This document shows positions 35,268 to 46,876 of a stretch of 64,000 bases of DNA, one piece after another. Source of the stretch: Vitellaria paradoxa (Eukaryota > Streptophyta > Magnoliopsida > Ericales > Sapotaceae); the NCBI GenBank assembly GCA_019916065.1, contig CM034238.1, positions 25,221,246 through 25,285,245 on the forward strand, in the 5' to 3' direction. Numbering within the stretch: position 1 is the first letter of the stretch; every line of letters begins with the position of its first letter. The translations under genes and the position numbers were made by a program. The notes under the pieces are model-generated. The model ran no database searches. It was not told where the DNA came from and was given only the letters and a program-made list of their open reading frames with translations.

Positions 35268-36218
35268 ATGGACCATAGTTGTGTTGGTGTTTTGAGGAAA
35301 GCCAACTTTTCAAGAGTCAGTAATGAGGAAAAGTTGGACATCATACGTAGGTTCCAAAACAATCCCAATTTCGATGAAGTGGATTTATACTATCTGGGTT
35401 TGCTGGATGAAGAATCATCGGAGGAGAAAACACCAAAAGGATTATCGGAGACAGAGCTGGTCACCAAACAACCCAGCAAGAGCCGACCCAATCTCGACGA
35501 CGGCGAAATCGATTATTTAAACAACCCGCCTTCTTCTTCCGTTGAGAAAATACCAAAGGGAAGAAGGGAGAAGAAGAAGACGGTTGTTGTTTTTGATGAT
35601 CACTCAGCCCCAGAGGCAGAGGCAGCGGAGGCCCTGTTGTCGTTGAATCATCACCCAGTTCCGCTTGACGAGTTGCCGGAGAAGAAGAAGAAGAAGCTGA
35701 AACTTATAATGTCAGGAAAGCCCATTGATGATGATTGCCCAATTGATGATATATCTGGTCCAAAGAAGAAGAGGCCACACACTACTACTGATGATCAAGA
35801 AGAAGAAGAAGAAGACAAGGTAAAGAAGAAGAGGTTGATGATGGCACTAATACCACCAGAAGTTCCTCGGAATCTAAAGAAACGCATTGAAAAGCTTGGG
35901 GGTACTGAGTTGATGCTGGTGATTGAAAAGCCACTCTGCCAATCAGACATTAACCCTGGCAATGGCCGGTTTTCTCTGCCGGCTAAGAAAACCAACCCTC
36001 AGTTTCTGATTCCAGAAGAGAGGGAGTTTCTTAGCACCAAAACAACCACTGGATCGCCAACGCTGCCACAGATACAGACCCAGTTGATTCAACCGTGTGG
36101 GGAAGAGATCACAATAAACCTCAGGGAGTGGCACATGAAGAAGCCACTCTACAATCTCGTCACCTCTTGGAATGATGTTGTGAGCACCAATTCTCTACAG
36201 ATGGGAATGAGAGTGTAG
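35268..36218 (+). pseudogene. B3 domain protein (DUF313 type), copy 2, C-terminus lost
   Basis: The longest uninterrupted B3 frame in the window: 316 residues from MDHSCVGVLRK. It has an acidic Ser/Glu N-terminal half, Lys-rich clusters (KKKKKLKLIM, GPKKKRPHT, KVKKKRLM) likely to act in nuclear import, and the B3 region from about residue 194 (VPRNLKKRIEKLGGTELMLV, LREWHMKKPLYNL). It ends at TAG 36216-36218, where the other copies have CAG, losing the last B3 strand (LWSFRVDSRLRLALV). About 48 bp just downstream, which encode that C-terminus and the normal stop, are also deleted (after GATTCA at 36237). A protein could be made, but the B3 fold would be incomplete, so DNA binding is doubtful. 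It could act as a truncated competitor or be dead. Confidence 0.8.
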
Positions 36219-36416
36219 CTCTGGTCATTTCGAGTGGATTCAACCAACTACCTTGTTTGACTTGTTGTTTGTGAAGAAAGTTTCTTTTTAGATGATTTTG
36301 TTTTCTGATATTACTCTAACTACCTTGTGTTTTAGATTTACTCACTATATTTTTACATTTTGAATGATGTCGTTTTTGTATGTTTAATAATGCCAATTGA
36401 ATATTTCATTCATTTA

Positions 36417-36817
36417 CACTCTCTTTGGAACACTGAATTTGATAGAATTGTCAGAATTCAAACTAATGCTTATGCTTGGAATTAAGATAAAATTTTATCA
36501 GCTTAATTTGATTTGATAATATATTTTAATTTTAGAATTTTTATATTATTTGAAATCCAATCTAAAATAATAGAATTTATTTTTTTCCTAATCCATCTAA
36601 ATAATCGATTAAACTTGTCCACATCCATTATATTTACCTTACTTTTTCTTTTCCACTATCATAGTAAAAAATTCTTCGGTGTTTTTCTTAAATTAATTAA
36701 TTGAATTATTAAATTCCAAATACGTATTTCAAACACAAATTTTTATTTATCAAATCAAACCAATTATTTACTTTAAAATCAAATCAATTATAAAGAGTAT
36801 TATTTCTAAACAGAATA
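36417..36817. mobile_element. Tourist-like MITE (T400), orthologue of 1477
   Basis: Left end CACTCTCTTTGGAACAC, flanked by TTA at 36414-36416 and 36818-36820. Confidence 0.65.
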
Positions 36818-37025
36818 TTAGATTTAATTGAAAAGTTTATTCTAAATTTTTCATGTACTTGCCTTTTTTTTTTTTCATGTATTGCTGTTGTTGACCCACT
36901 AATATAAAAACAAATTCTTTTGACGATCAAAAAATGGAACCCCTTCCAATTTAAGTGTATGTCTTCTTATTTAAGTGGACTGGTTAGAATTTAAAATAGT
37001 TACTTAAAAGTGTATGTATTCCTTA

Positions 37026-37434
37026 CACTTTGTTTGAAATAGTAAATTTGAGTGAGGTTTAATTTTAGTTGGTAAAATTTTTCACCAATTCTTATCTCTG
37101 GAATTAAAATAAAGTTTTATGAGTTAAACTTAATTTTATTTCATAACTTAAATTTTGAAAGTTCTATGTCTTTTGAAATTTAACCCAAAACAATAAAATT
37201 ATATAAGAATTCTATTTTCTTAAGCCATCTAATTAAGTAAACAAATATACTATTATGCATCATATTTATGATATTTTTTTTATTTCCTATTAACATGGTT
37301 AAATTTGATATTTTTCTTAATTAATTCAATTCAATTTTTAAATTCAAGCGTCTATTCCAAATACAAAATTTTATTTATTAAATCAAATCAAATCAATTCT
37401 TTATTTTAAAAGAAGATTATTTTCAAATGGAGGG
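37026..37434. mobile_element. Tourist-like MITE (T400), orthologue of 2095
   Basis: Left end CACTTTGTTTGAAATAG, right end TTTTCAAATGGAGGG, flanked by TTA at 37023-37025 and 37435-37437. Confidence 0.65.
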
Positions 37435-37694
37435 TTATTATTTTACATTTTTATAATTTTTTTTAATATTTCGTCCTCATTACCTATTTGGAGTCAAAAT
37501 CTTTCTTTGGTATAGTATTACCCAACTTAAAATAATTTTAAATTTTTATAAAATTATTTTTGTAATTGTTTTTTATATTACCGTAATTACGATAAAAACT
37601 ATTTTTTAAATAAAAATATCATCTTTCTCTCTTGATCAATAGATTATAGGCATTTTTAGCTCTAATAATATTAGAAATTACCCCTACTAACTAA

Positions 37695-37825
37695 AGTTCC
37701 TGGTGTTCGTAGAAAGGAGAGATGCTTGGCATCTCCTCCTACAGAGACGGGAACAGCCTTCGGGCTTATTTGTTGCCACACATCCGGTTAAGGCTTCCTA
37801 CTTAGGTGGATCTTTCACCCAATTT
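37695..37825. other. GC-rich hairpin-forming island, copy 3
   Basis: Same 131 bp as 2769-2899 with two substitutions seen (GGGCTTATTTG, GGCTTCCTACTTAGG). The second weakens the CCAC-TTAG-GTGG stem (one pair lost); the other two stems are intact. Confidence 0.5.
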
Positions 37826-40800
37826 ATATATATATAAAAAAAAAAACTAGTGTTCCATGATATTGAATGCTTGCCTCCAATGTGACAACTACCTAACTAA
37901 TTTTAAAATGTTTACAAAAATAAAAAGACGTTCATCACACCTTAGTCTTAGTATTGAGAGGTCTACGTGTAATCAGTTTAATGTTTAGAGAAATATGTTT
38001 AATTTGCCCTAAAAATAAAGTAGATTAAATTTAATCCAATTTCTTATTTTTTATTTAAGTTAAAAAAATGAGTAAAAGTGCTTAAATAATTTAATATTTT
38101 GAATCTTCCTATGGGCATGTGCTAGAAAATTTAAAAATAAAAAATCAATAATTACTACCCGTTTAAACGAAATATAAATTATTAAACATAAAAGTTCAAT
38201 TTTAACCAATTTTTATTCACCCTTGTAAAAATTGGGGTAAATTGAATGGATATCAAGATTCCGAATCCTGGCTAACTTAAAGTCGGCTACATGTGTAAGT
38301 TGGTGTGCTTGTCATGAAATATATATATATATATATATATACATATTTTTTGGTTAAAATGAAATAAATAAAAGTAAGTTAATTCTCTTTCGAACTCTGA
38401 TTTCCTACTAGAAGTAGGGTTTGCGCCGACAGGGGCGGAGCTATGTTGGGGCAAGGGGGGTAAGTGACCCCTCAATTTTTTAGATAAAATTACTAAAATG
38501 CCTTTCTTATTATTTTAATTTTATTTAAAAATTAAGATATTTTGATTTTATTAAAAATTTAAAGTTAACTCAAATTTTTTTAAAATATAAGAAGTTTAAA
38601 AGAATCAAACTTGGTATTTTTTGTGAAATAAAGTGTATCTTTTAATATATTATTGCATATTTTTGTTTATACTATCAGTAAATTTAGCATATAACATAAT
38701 AAATTCTATAGATAATAAAATTTAATAATAATTATATTTTTTGTAGTAAGGGATATCTCTAATAAACTTTAGGTATTTGAACCATTAACTGTGAGAAATA
38801 TATTCACTAGTTAATACTCAAGAATAATTTATTTTCTCTCTAAAAATAACATCATTTTTCTTCTACTCTCAATTGAAAAATAAATCGATTGTTATTTTTT
38901 CTTGGGTGTTCGGTGCCCCCCTTGGCGTTCGATGCCCCCTGGCGCCCGGTGCCCCCCTGGCAAAAATTCTGGCTTCGCCCCTGTGCGCCGACCACAATTG
39001 TAACATTATAAATTGCGTAGCAAGCAATATTTCATTTTGTTAACAAGTCTAGGGTTGTTTGGTTGAAAAAAAAAAGTATAACAAAAATATAAAAACTTGA
39101 TATAAAAGTGATATGTGACTAAATTTAATTAAAAAAATTAATAAATTTTGATTTTTTTATACCAAATAGAGTCTTAATATTTCACTATTATGTGATCATT
39201 TGTCATCGATCCGTTTGACATCTTTGTAATTATTTCGAATCCTAGTTGTAATGGAATTCGTAATAGTGCTTTTGCGGATGGGGAGGCAAGGAAATGATGT
39301 TTATCAGTGGAAGTAATGAGTTCCCTCCCTCCACCCCTCCATCCTTACTCTTCTCTTTCCATAATCGCACAACTTTTCACCCCCATCAGTTTAGCGGGGG
39401 TTTGAAGTGGCGTTCTTGGTTGTGTTTGGTTCTTTAATTTGTGAAAGAAAAAGAAAAATAAAGGAAAATGCATGAAAATAAAATGGAGTAAAAGTCGGCT
39501 CAATTTAATTCAATTTTTTTTGTTTCTTTTTATTTAGGCTAGAAAAATGAGAAAAAAAGTTCTTAAATTATTTAATATTCTGAACCTTCATGTGGACATG
39601 TGCTATAAAATTTAACAAATAAAATATAAGTAATAATTATTACCCGTTTAAATCAAATATGAACTATTAAATTCAAAAATTCAATTTTGATCAAATTTTA
39701 TTCACACCTAAAAAAGTTGCGGTAAATTGAATAATTATCTAAATTCTGAATCCTAGATAACTTACGTAAAGTACGTTTCATGTGTAAGGTGGCATATTTG
39801 TTTTATATATATATATATATATTTCTGTTTTTTTTTAAAAATGAAATAAAGGAAAATGCATGAAAATAAAGTAGGCTAAATTTAATTCAATTTTCTTTTT
39901 GTTTCTTTTTTACTTAGGTTAGAAAAATGAAAAAAAAAAGTGCTTAATTTAATATTTTGAACCTTCATATGAACATGTGCTATAAATTTTAATAAAAAAT
40001 AACTAATAATTATTACCCATTCAAATCAAATATGAACTATTAAATTCAGAAATTCAATTTTGATCAATTTTTATTCACACCTAAAAACGTTGCAGTGAAT
40101 TGAATGAATATCTAAAATCCAAATCCTAGATAACTTAGGTAAAGTACGCTTCATGTGTAAGGTGGCATATTTGTTTTATATATATATATATATGTGTATT
40201 TATATTTCTGTTTTTTCTAAAATGAAATAAAAAAAGTAAGTCATTTTTTTCAGTTCTGATTTCCTAATAGAAATAGGTTTGTACGATTACAAAGGTAACT
40301 TTGTGAATTGCGTGACTAATAATATTTCACTTTGCTGATAAATCTAATATTTTATTACGTGGTCACTTGTCATTAATTCGTTTTGAATCTTCGTCATTAT
40401 TCCAAATTCTAGGTAAGGGCCCCTTTTGAATTTAAAAAAAAATTATTATTATTATTACTATTATTATTATCATTAATTTTCTATCAACTTTTTACCAAAC
40501 AAACAAAAGTTTCTAATAATTTTAAAATTTTTTTTCAATTTTTTACTAAACAATCAAAAGTTAAGTTACTAGGAATTTATAAAAATTATTAAAAATTTTA
40601 AATTTTTATCAAATGTATAAAAAGTTTAAGCCATCAATATTTGTTAAAAAATTATCAAAAATTTCTAAAAATTTCATTTCTAAACGCACCATAACTTAGG
40701 TGAGGTAGGCTTCATCTATAAGTTAGTATGTTTGTTATAAATATATATATATATATATATATTTAGGTTTTTTTTTTTTTTTGTTAAAATGAAATAACTA

Positions 40801-40843
40801 AAATAAAAAGAAAATTAGTCCCTTTTCAATTCTAATATTCTAA
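37826..40843. repeat. Spacer Z, module 2, with an hAT-type insertion and an extra sub-repeat
   Basis: No gene. Longer than the other Z spacers because of the insertion at 38430-38983 and a tandem duplication with period about 388 bp: AAGGAAAATGCATGAAAATA occurs at 39461 and 39849, each followed by the same run to a (TA)n tract. The small TTTGGT-ended block recurs at about 39053-39172. Confidence 0.55.
38430..38983. mobile_element. Non-autonomous hAT-type element
   Basis: 554 bp. Inverted ends CAGGGGCGGAGC and GCTTCGCCCCTG (11 of 12 match), flanked by an exact 8-bp duplication TGCGCCGA (38422-38429, 38984-38991), the hallmark of hAT transposons. The empty site is visible in the other modules (13300-13325, 56120-56145). 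No transposase. Near the right end three imperfect 17-18-bp repeats of GGCGTTCGATGCCCCCT form a GC-rich subterminal array that could be a transposase-binding region (inference). Confidence 0.9.
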
Positions 40844-41255
40844 CACTTTATTTGAAATAGTGAATTTGGCATGATTTGATTTTGTTTGGTGAGAATTCTT
40901 ATCAATTCTTTTATTTAGAATCAAAATAAAATTTTATAAATTAAACTTCATTTCATTTCATAACTCAAATATTGAAATTTCTATATCAGTTCAAATTTAA
41001 CTCAAAACACAAAATTTGAAAACAGTAGAATTTGATTAGAATCATTCGTTTCTTAATTAAACCATCTAAATAAATTAATAAATTTATCTTCATATTTATT
41101 ATACACATATATTTTTAGTCAAATTTAATATTTTTTTAAATCAATTCAATTCTTAATTTTATTTCAAATATATATAAAATTTTATTTATCAAATCAAATC
41201 CAATCAAATCTTTGTTTTAAAATCAAATCAAGTAGCATTAATGTTTCAAACAGTG
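40844..41255. mobile_element. Tourist-like MITE (T400), orthologue of 4059
   Basis: Left end CACTTTATTTGAAATAG, right end TTTCAAACAGTG, flanked by TAA at 40841-40843 and 41256-41258. Confidence 0.65.
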
Positions 41256-41439
41256 TAATAGAATTCGGTTTGAACCAACGGTAACTTTGCGAATTGGGCG
41301 GCAAGGAATTGAACTAGTTCCCTCCCTTCCTTCCTCCATGCCTCCTCCTTCTCTTCTCTTTCCATAATCGCACAACTTTTCTCCCCAAATCATCAGTTTA
41401 TCTGTGTTTGAAGTTGCGTTCTGGGTTGTGTAATCAATC

Positions 41440-42345
41440 ATGGATACGAATCTTGAAGCCATGAATGAACGGAAGAGGTTCTTCGAAAGTAGAGGGAAAG
41501 AAGTGTTCGGTCTTCTGGAGTCCGCAATCAACTACGCTGCTTTGTGTCACCCCGACGAGTTCTTCGAGCGCAGAGATCAAATCGCTCGATTACTTTTTGC
41601 GAGGCAGCAACGACCACGCGTTCATGTTTCTGATCAAGAAGAAAATGCTGCGACCAATTCAAGCGATGTTTCTGATATGGCTTTGTTGCGGGTGAAGGAG
41701 CATAGGGCAGAGGGATATGTCTTCGCTTCCAAGAAAAGCACATGTGGGTCAAAGCCGGACAGTACTGAAATAGTCATCTCCGATTCTGAAAAACGCCCTG
41801 CCTCTGGTAATATTGGAATGGGTACAGAAGAAGATGAAAAACCAAAGCGGCGCCATATAATTACGATAAAGCTTCGGCCAAAACCCAACAAAGAAGAGCA
41901 ATTTCCGGCCCTGGAGGAAGCTAAGTCTCGGGTTGCAATTGAAGAAAAAGAAAAAGAACCAGAGACGAAGCGTGATGCAGAAGTCAAACTGCCAGTCCCT
42001 CATCGAGCTCCGAAGAAAAGCTGCACAAAGGCAGCAGAAGTTGGGATTGTGCCCCGAAAATTCTCGGAGAAAAGCAGCGAGAGGAAAATCACAGAGAAAA
42101 ATAGGGTGATGATCAAAGAACAGAAGTCAATGTGCTCGGATTTTGAAGTCAAACTTGAAGCCTCCAAGAGGAAACTCAACGAAGGGTACAAACAATTTGA
42201 GGACGCAAAGCGAAAGAAGAAGATACGGATGATTGAGTTGAAGGAACTCCCTCGAGGAGGAGGGGTTGGTTGCAGGCCGGTGCATCACGTTGGAAGCAAT
42301 AAAGGCAGACCAATAAATCACATTCACAGTTGTTGCACTAGATGA
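41440..42345 (+). CDS. Mediator subunit 26-like protein, copy 3 (open)
   Basis: 301 residues, uninterrupted, intronless. Same layout as copy 1: Mediator-26-type N-terminus (about 10-55), charged linker in place of the TFIIS N-terminal domain, and the C-terminal block KRKLNEGYKQFEDAKRKKKI with MIELKELP at about 243-275. One extra Gly near the C-terminus (RGGGVG) explains the length. Compared with copy 1 there are close to thirty amino-acid differences, many non-conservative (for example Arg to Gln, Gly to Glu, Cys to Arg), so the linker is evolving freely while the two end blocks change little. The copy at 57633 is its closest relative (shared CGSKP and EVKLEASKRKLNEG). It may be expressed from the same conserved leader; function is inferred only from the end blocks. 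Confidence 0.6.
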   Translation: MDTNLEAMNERKRFFESRGKEVFGLLESAINYAALCHPDEFFERRDQIARLLFARQQRPRVHVSDQEENAATNSSDVSDMALLRVKEHRAEGYVFASKKSTCGSKPDSTEIVISDSEKRPASGNIGMGTEEDEKPKRRHIITIKLRPKPNKEEQFPALEEAKSRVAIEEKEKEPETKRDAEVKLPVPHRAPKKSCTKAAEVGIVPRKFSEKSSERKITEKNRVMIKEQKSMCSDFEVKLEASKRKLNEGYKQFEDAKRKKKIRMIELKELPRGGGVGCRPVHHVGSNKGRPINHIHSCCTR

Positions 42346-45300
42346 TAATCAGCCCCTCAAAGTTATTCACGCAAATAAACAGAATTGCGCGCAGTTTGAT
42401 CCCTATTTTGTGTTGTGCTGTGGGGTACCTTCATTAGGTTCAGCTGCTTCTATTAATTGATAAAAATATATACAAATAATTTTTTTTTTTAACCATTCAG
42501 AATGTGTCTTTACTTGGCCTACCCATACTTGAAACCCGAAAGAGTCTTTGATCTACCCAAATCTGTTTGTACATAATTGTCTTTGAAAGATACAAATCAA
42601 CTCTCTTAGTTTGACTCAATTGTCCGGATGATATTTAAATTTATCCAGGTTTTATGTTCTAAATGTCCAATATAATTCTTCTGATTCTTTACATAGCCTA
42701 AGCGACTAAGGCAACCCTTAATCCCTAAACCAAAATTGTTTGATTTTTAAATCATACAAACAAAAAAGTGACACATTTCACCATAATCTCTTGATAAAAC
42801 AAAGACAAAACTCATCAATGCTTGTCCATTTATTCAAATAGTTCATTCTAGTAGTGTAACTAGTATATGTTCTATATCTGATGTCGTTAAGAGTACACAT
42901 GTTGAATGCATTGGTTTAGCTCGGATTAACTAGCAGTTTCATCCTTTCAGACCAATAATACTTGCAAGCAAATAAATTAATTATTAGAACTTTGGGATAC
43001 ACTAATCAATTATAAGGCATAATGACACTGTCAAAACTTATCAAACTCTAAAATTAATTTTTCTTCTGTTAATAAAAGAAAAAATTACCTACATTTAACT
43101 CTCTCCAAAACTTGGTAGTGCAAGAAGCTTGGGAAATGGGTTGACTTTTTTTTTTAATTTAAAATCAAATCATAATCACTTAACATGTGATAATCATTTT
43201 CAGGCACATAACTCAATTAGTAATGTGAGCAACAGAACAATAATAAATTCATCGAACTTTGACTTAGCCACCCCAAAAACATTATAATAAAATAAAAAAT
43301 AAAAAGATATATATATATATATATGAACACACATTCCGCTGATTATTCATAGCTTTGGATAATTATTTCTCAAAATAAGCCCACAAACAGAAACATATAG
43401 CCACATAATGTCTTAAAAGATTTTAAAATCTCGTTCACCACAAAAGAACGGCATAGAAACCAACAAAACATTTCAGGACAATTTACATAAACATGAAACC
43501 ACAATTTAGACATCAAGAACAATAAAGCATTGCCAATATTTTCACACAAACTAACAGCATTTGATGCAATAGCTTGTTATCAAACATAATGTAGCTTAAA
43601 TATGGAACATAATAGTAATACTGGAATTGCAGGGCCGATCTCAAATAGCTAGGATATAACTTTAATAACATAATTTTGAATAATAATTCCCTTTTTCTCC
43701 AAAAATTGGGTATAATTTCCATGATGCTTAAAAGTAGGTTTAGTCTCCAAATTTTGGTTAAGCAATTTATTTCAACCATCACCTTGCTTTGTTGGGAAAA
43801 AGGCCTAGTCGACAAGATAAGGAAGTATTATGGTGATATAGAGTCAAGTTGTTTCTTTTACCAAATTTCCACAAGGAAACATCAATGCTTAATTATCATG
43901 TGTAAACCAATACTAAACACGTACCCATTATCCAATCCTCCATAGAATCTTAAAACATCATGAGATTTCAACTATTATTAAACATGTAACAATCATCTGA
44001 TCTTTCATAAAATCTTAAACATCATGAAATTTCAACAAGAAATAAAACAGTAAAGGCAACATAAATAAGTTGGAGGTAGTTCTCTCATAATTTAGCTGCA
44101 AAATATTATTCACCATCCAAATTTGAATTCAACTAGTACTCTACTACCCGCCCCAACTTTATTAGAAAGTGAAAGAAATTGAAACCACAATGTTGAAAGT
44201 TAGATTGTAGAATACATGGACTGTAGTTTTGAAAGAATAACATGTCCCACATTGAAAGTTTAAGAACCTTGTACTCAATCTTTTAAGTAAACAAAAGTCA
44301 AACATGTAAGATCGGTAACTTTGGAAAATAAATAAATGTAGATTTACATAAATTAGTACGAAAAGATTACCTCAATAAACCCTATCTCATTTCTCCAAGA
44401 TTCTCCCGTTCATTACTATATACATCAGTAGCTTATTTAGAAACACATTCAAACAGCAAGAAGCCACATGTTCTAAGGCAAAGCAGGGTGATGTCACTCT
44501 CAAAACACTTTTTTCCACTCTTCTAGTCTTCTTGTTGCAGTAACTCTCCCCTTCATAATCTGCCTCGAGGCTCTGAAATGGGCTATGGACAACTCATTTC
44601 TACACATTCATTTCTTTTCTAACTCAGCTAACTTCACTGGACAATTGACAGGTAGAATGACCTTGAAGCAGTGGCAACACGTCTCATTTATTAAATATAT
44701 ATATACACAAACTTTACAGCTACAACATTGCCTACAAGTTATTTTCGCTTTGTTTACTCTATGGGTGATTCAGTACCCTGCACCAGCTTTCAAAATTTCT
44801 TTTTTCAACATAATTATGTTAATGACAGGAGGAATACTGATCATGCTTGCCTCCTTTTCTTATTAGCTGGTGCATATCATCCTAAGGATGGATTGACCTT
44901 ATGAAGGGGTTTGGGCTCTCTATCCTTTGGGCATGTTTGTGTGCAAATCTTTCTTTTGTGATAAATCAGACATTTTGGAAACCTTTGCCACCTGAATAGA
45001 GGTCTATAAGAAACTAAATACGAACAATAAAAAAAATGCTTCAAAGGAGCATAAGACAGTGTCTTTTATTACGTCACTGCTGCTATGTGTGTTAAGAATA
45101 ACCTAAAAAAAAACCTAGATCGTCTGTTTTTGAACAGGCTCTTTTTGATTGTTGGAGAATCTTGGATTGTTCCAAAATCGTGTGTAGACTTGTGACATCA
45201 AATTCTCGGTGTTTGGATAAAAGAAAAGGGCAAAATTATGTGGAAGTGGGCAATCCTCAATATTCTCCGAGCTCATCAAATCAGTTTTCCCAGAATTTCA

Positions 45301-46545
45301 TGTTACAAAACAATTTGAACAAATGCAGATAAGTTTCCAAATAGCAACGAAATGCAGTCCACCTTTTGTGGTTTTAAATTTCAATAGCAAAGGAGGTTCC
45401 ACATTAACTACATAAAATGGACATGGAGATGGTAACCTAGGTAAGACGTATATATCTGAATCAGCAACCTTACTTCCATGTGTGTGATAGATTTCTTTGC
45501 TGTGTGAAGTTGGAGGGCCAATATACTTTTTCATCTATTTGAAGAATTTAAAAGTGGCATTTGTTGTACATTAATCGCATCAATCCGAGATTTCATCTTT
45601 TCAAAAAGTCTAAAAACTAAACAATGTTGTTTGTCTACATGTGCTCACTCTTATAATCTATTTTTTATTTTAGATTGTGAGTGGCCAATCTAAATCATTT
45701 ATTTGAAGGTAGAATCTAAATGCTTTTAGAAACAATTTATAGATGCTCCGTGATATTGAATGCTTGTCTCAAAGGTGACAACTGCCTAACTAAGTTTAAA
45801 ATGCTCGCAGAAATAAAAGGTCATTCATTACACCTTGACAATTACACAGTACACCATGGTTGATCACTTCACCGAAAACTTCCACAAAATTGTGCCCCTC
45901 GGTAGTTTTTGATCGTCTGTGTCCCTAATAAGTATATACAAAAAGGTATCATCAAAGAACAAATTGAAATAGCTATGCCAATAAATTGAGTTATAGGAAG
46001 CACAAGATTACTAGAAACATAATAGAAACAACAACTTAGATAATTACAATATTAAAAGGAACTATATAAACGACTATTATGACTAAAATACTAAGTGGAT
46101 ACCAATCACAAATAGCGCCACAAGTATTTTAGCAGAAATGTAACGAAATTGAGGGTTCTGTTAATTTTAGAACAAGTTTAATGCCCCAATTTCAGTTAAT
46201 AATTTGGTCAAGGTTAAGAATTTTTTCAAATGGGAAATTTATATGAAGCCATCGCACCGAAAATATTTTCCCTTGCAGGTGATTTTGTCAAGTCTTGTAA
46301 TATCTTCTAGTGAAGCACTAATGCATTCTTTAGCACGATTTAAAAAAAAAGGTACCAACTTTTTCTCTTTTTCTACTTGTTGAGTCACTAACTGTTCCAA
46401 AAGTTTAAATAGTAGGAAATGAGCCCAACAATGTATCTCAACTTACCAAGCAACCTTAACACTCACACTTACGGGACCATGTTGCATGTGGAGTAGAGAG
46501 AGAGAGGGGCATTTTTTAGCATGATTTAACAAAAAAAAATACTAA
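42346..46545. other. Downstream flank of copy 3 and complete spacer X, module 3
   Basis: The only spacer X without a large insertion, so it is the reference for the copia empty site (TGCCT at 45783-45787). No recognised gene. AT-rich with (TA)n near 43308 and 44694. About 3.8 kb of it (42775-46597) is what module 1 lacks. Confidence 0.6.
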
Positions 46546-46876
46546 GGTGTCATTTGATCTGTTTTTCTATTTTTTGTTTTCTATTTTCTGTTTTGAGCTC
46601 ATTTGCTATTTTATGCTTTTAGAAACAAAGAAAATAGTTCAAAAAGCATTTGGTCACTTGGGTTTTCAAAATTTGTTTTAAAAAACAGAAAATAGATTTA
46701 CACATAAAATGAAAAATGACAAAAAGTCGTTTTAAGTGTTCTCAATTCAAAACAAAAAAAAAAAATCTCCAAAATAAGGAAAATAAAGCATTTTTTGTTT
46801 CCTTATTTTGAAAATTTTAAAACATGAAACACATAAAATAAAAAACAAAATACAGAAGAGCAAACCAAATGCCACC
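46546..46876. mobile_element. Tourist-like MITE (family M320)
   Basis: 331 bp, left end GGTGTCATTTGATCT, right end CAAACCAAATGCCACC, TAA on both sides (46543-46545, 46877-46879). Direct repeats of about 150 bp surround it (46360-46510 and 46880-47040), as in module 2. Confidence 0.7.
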
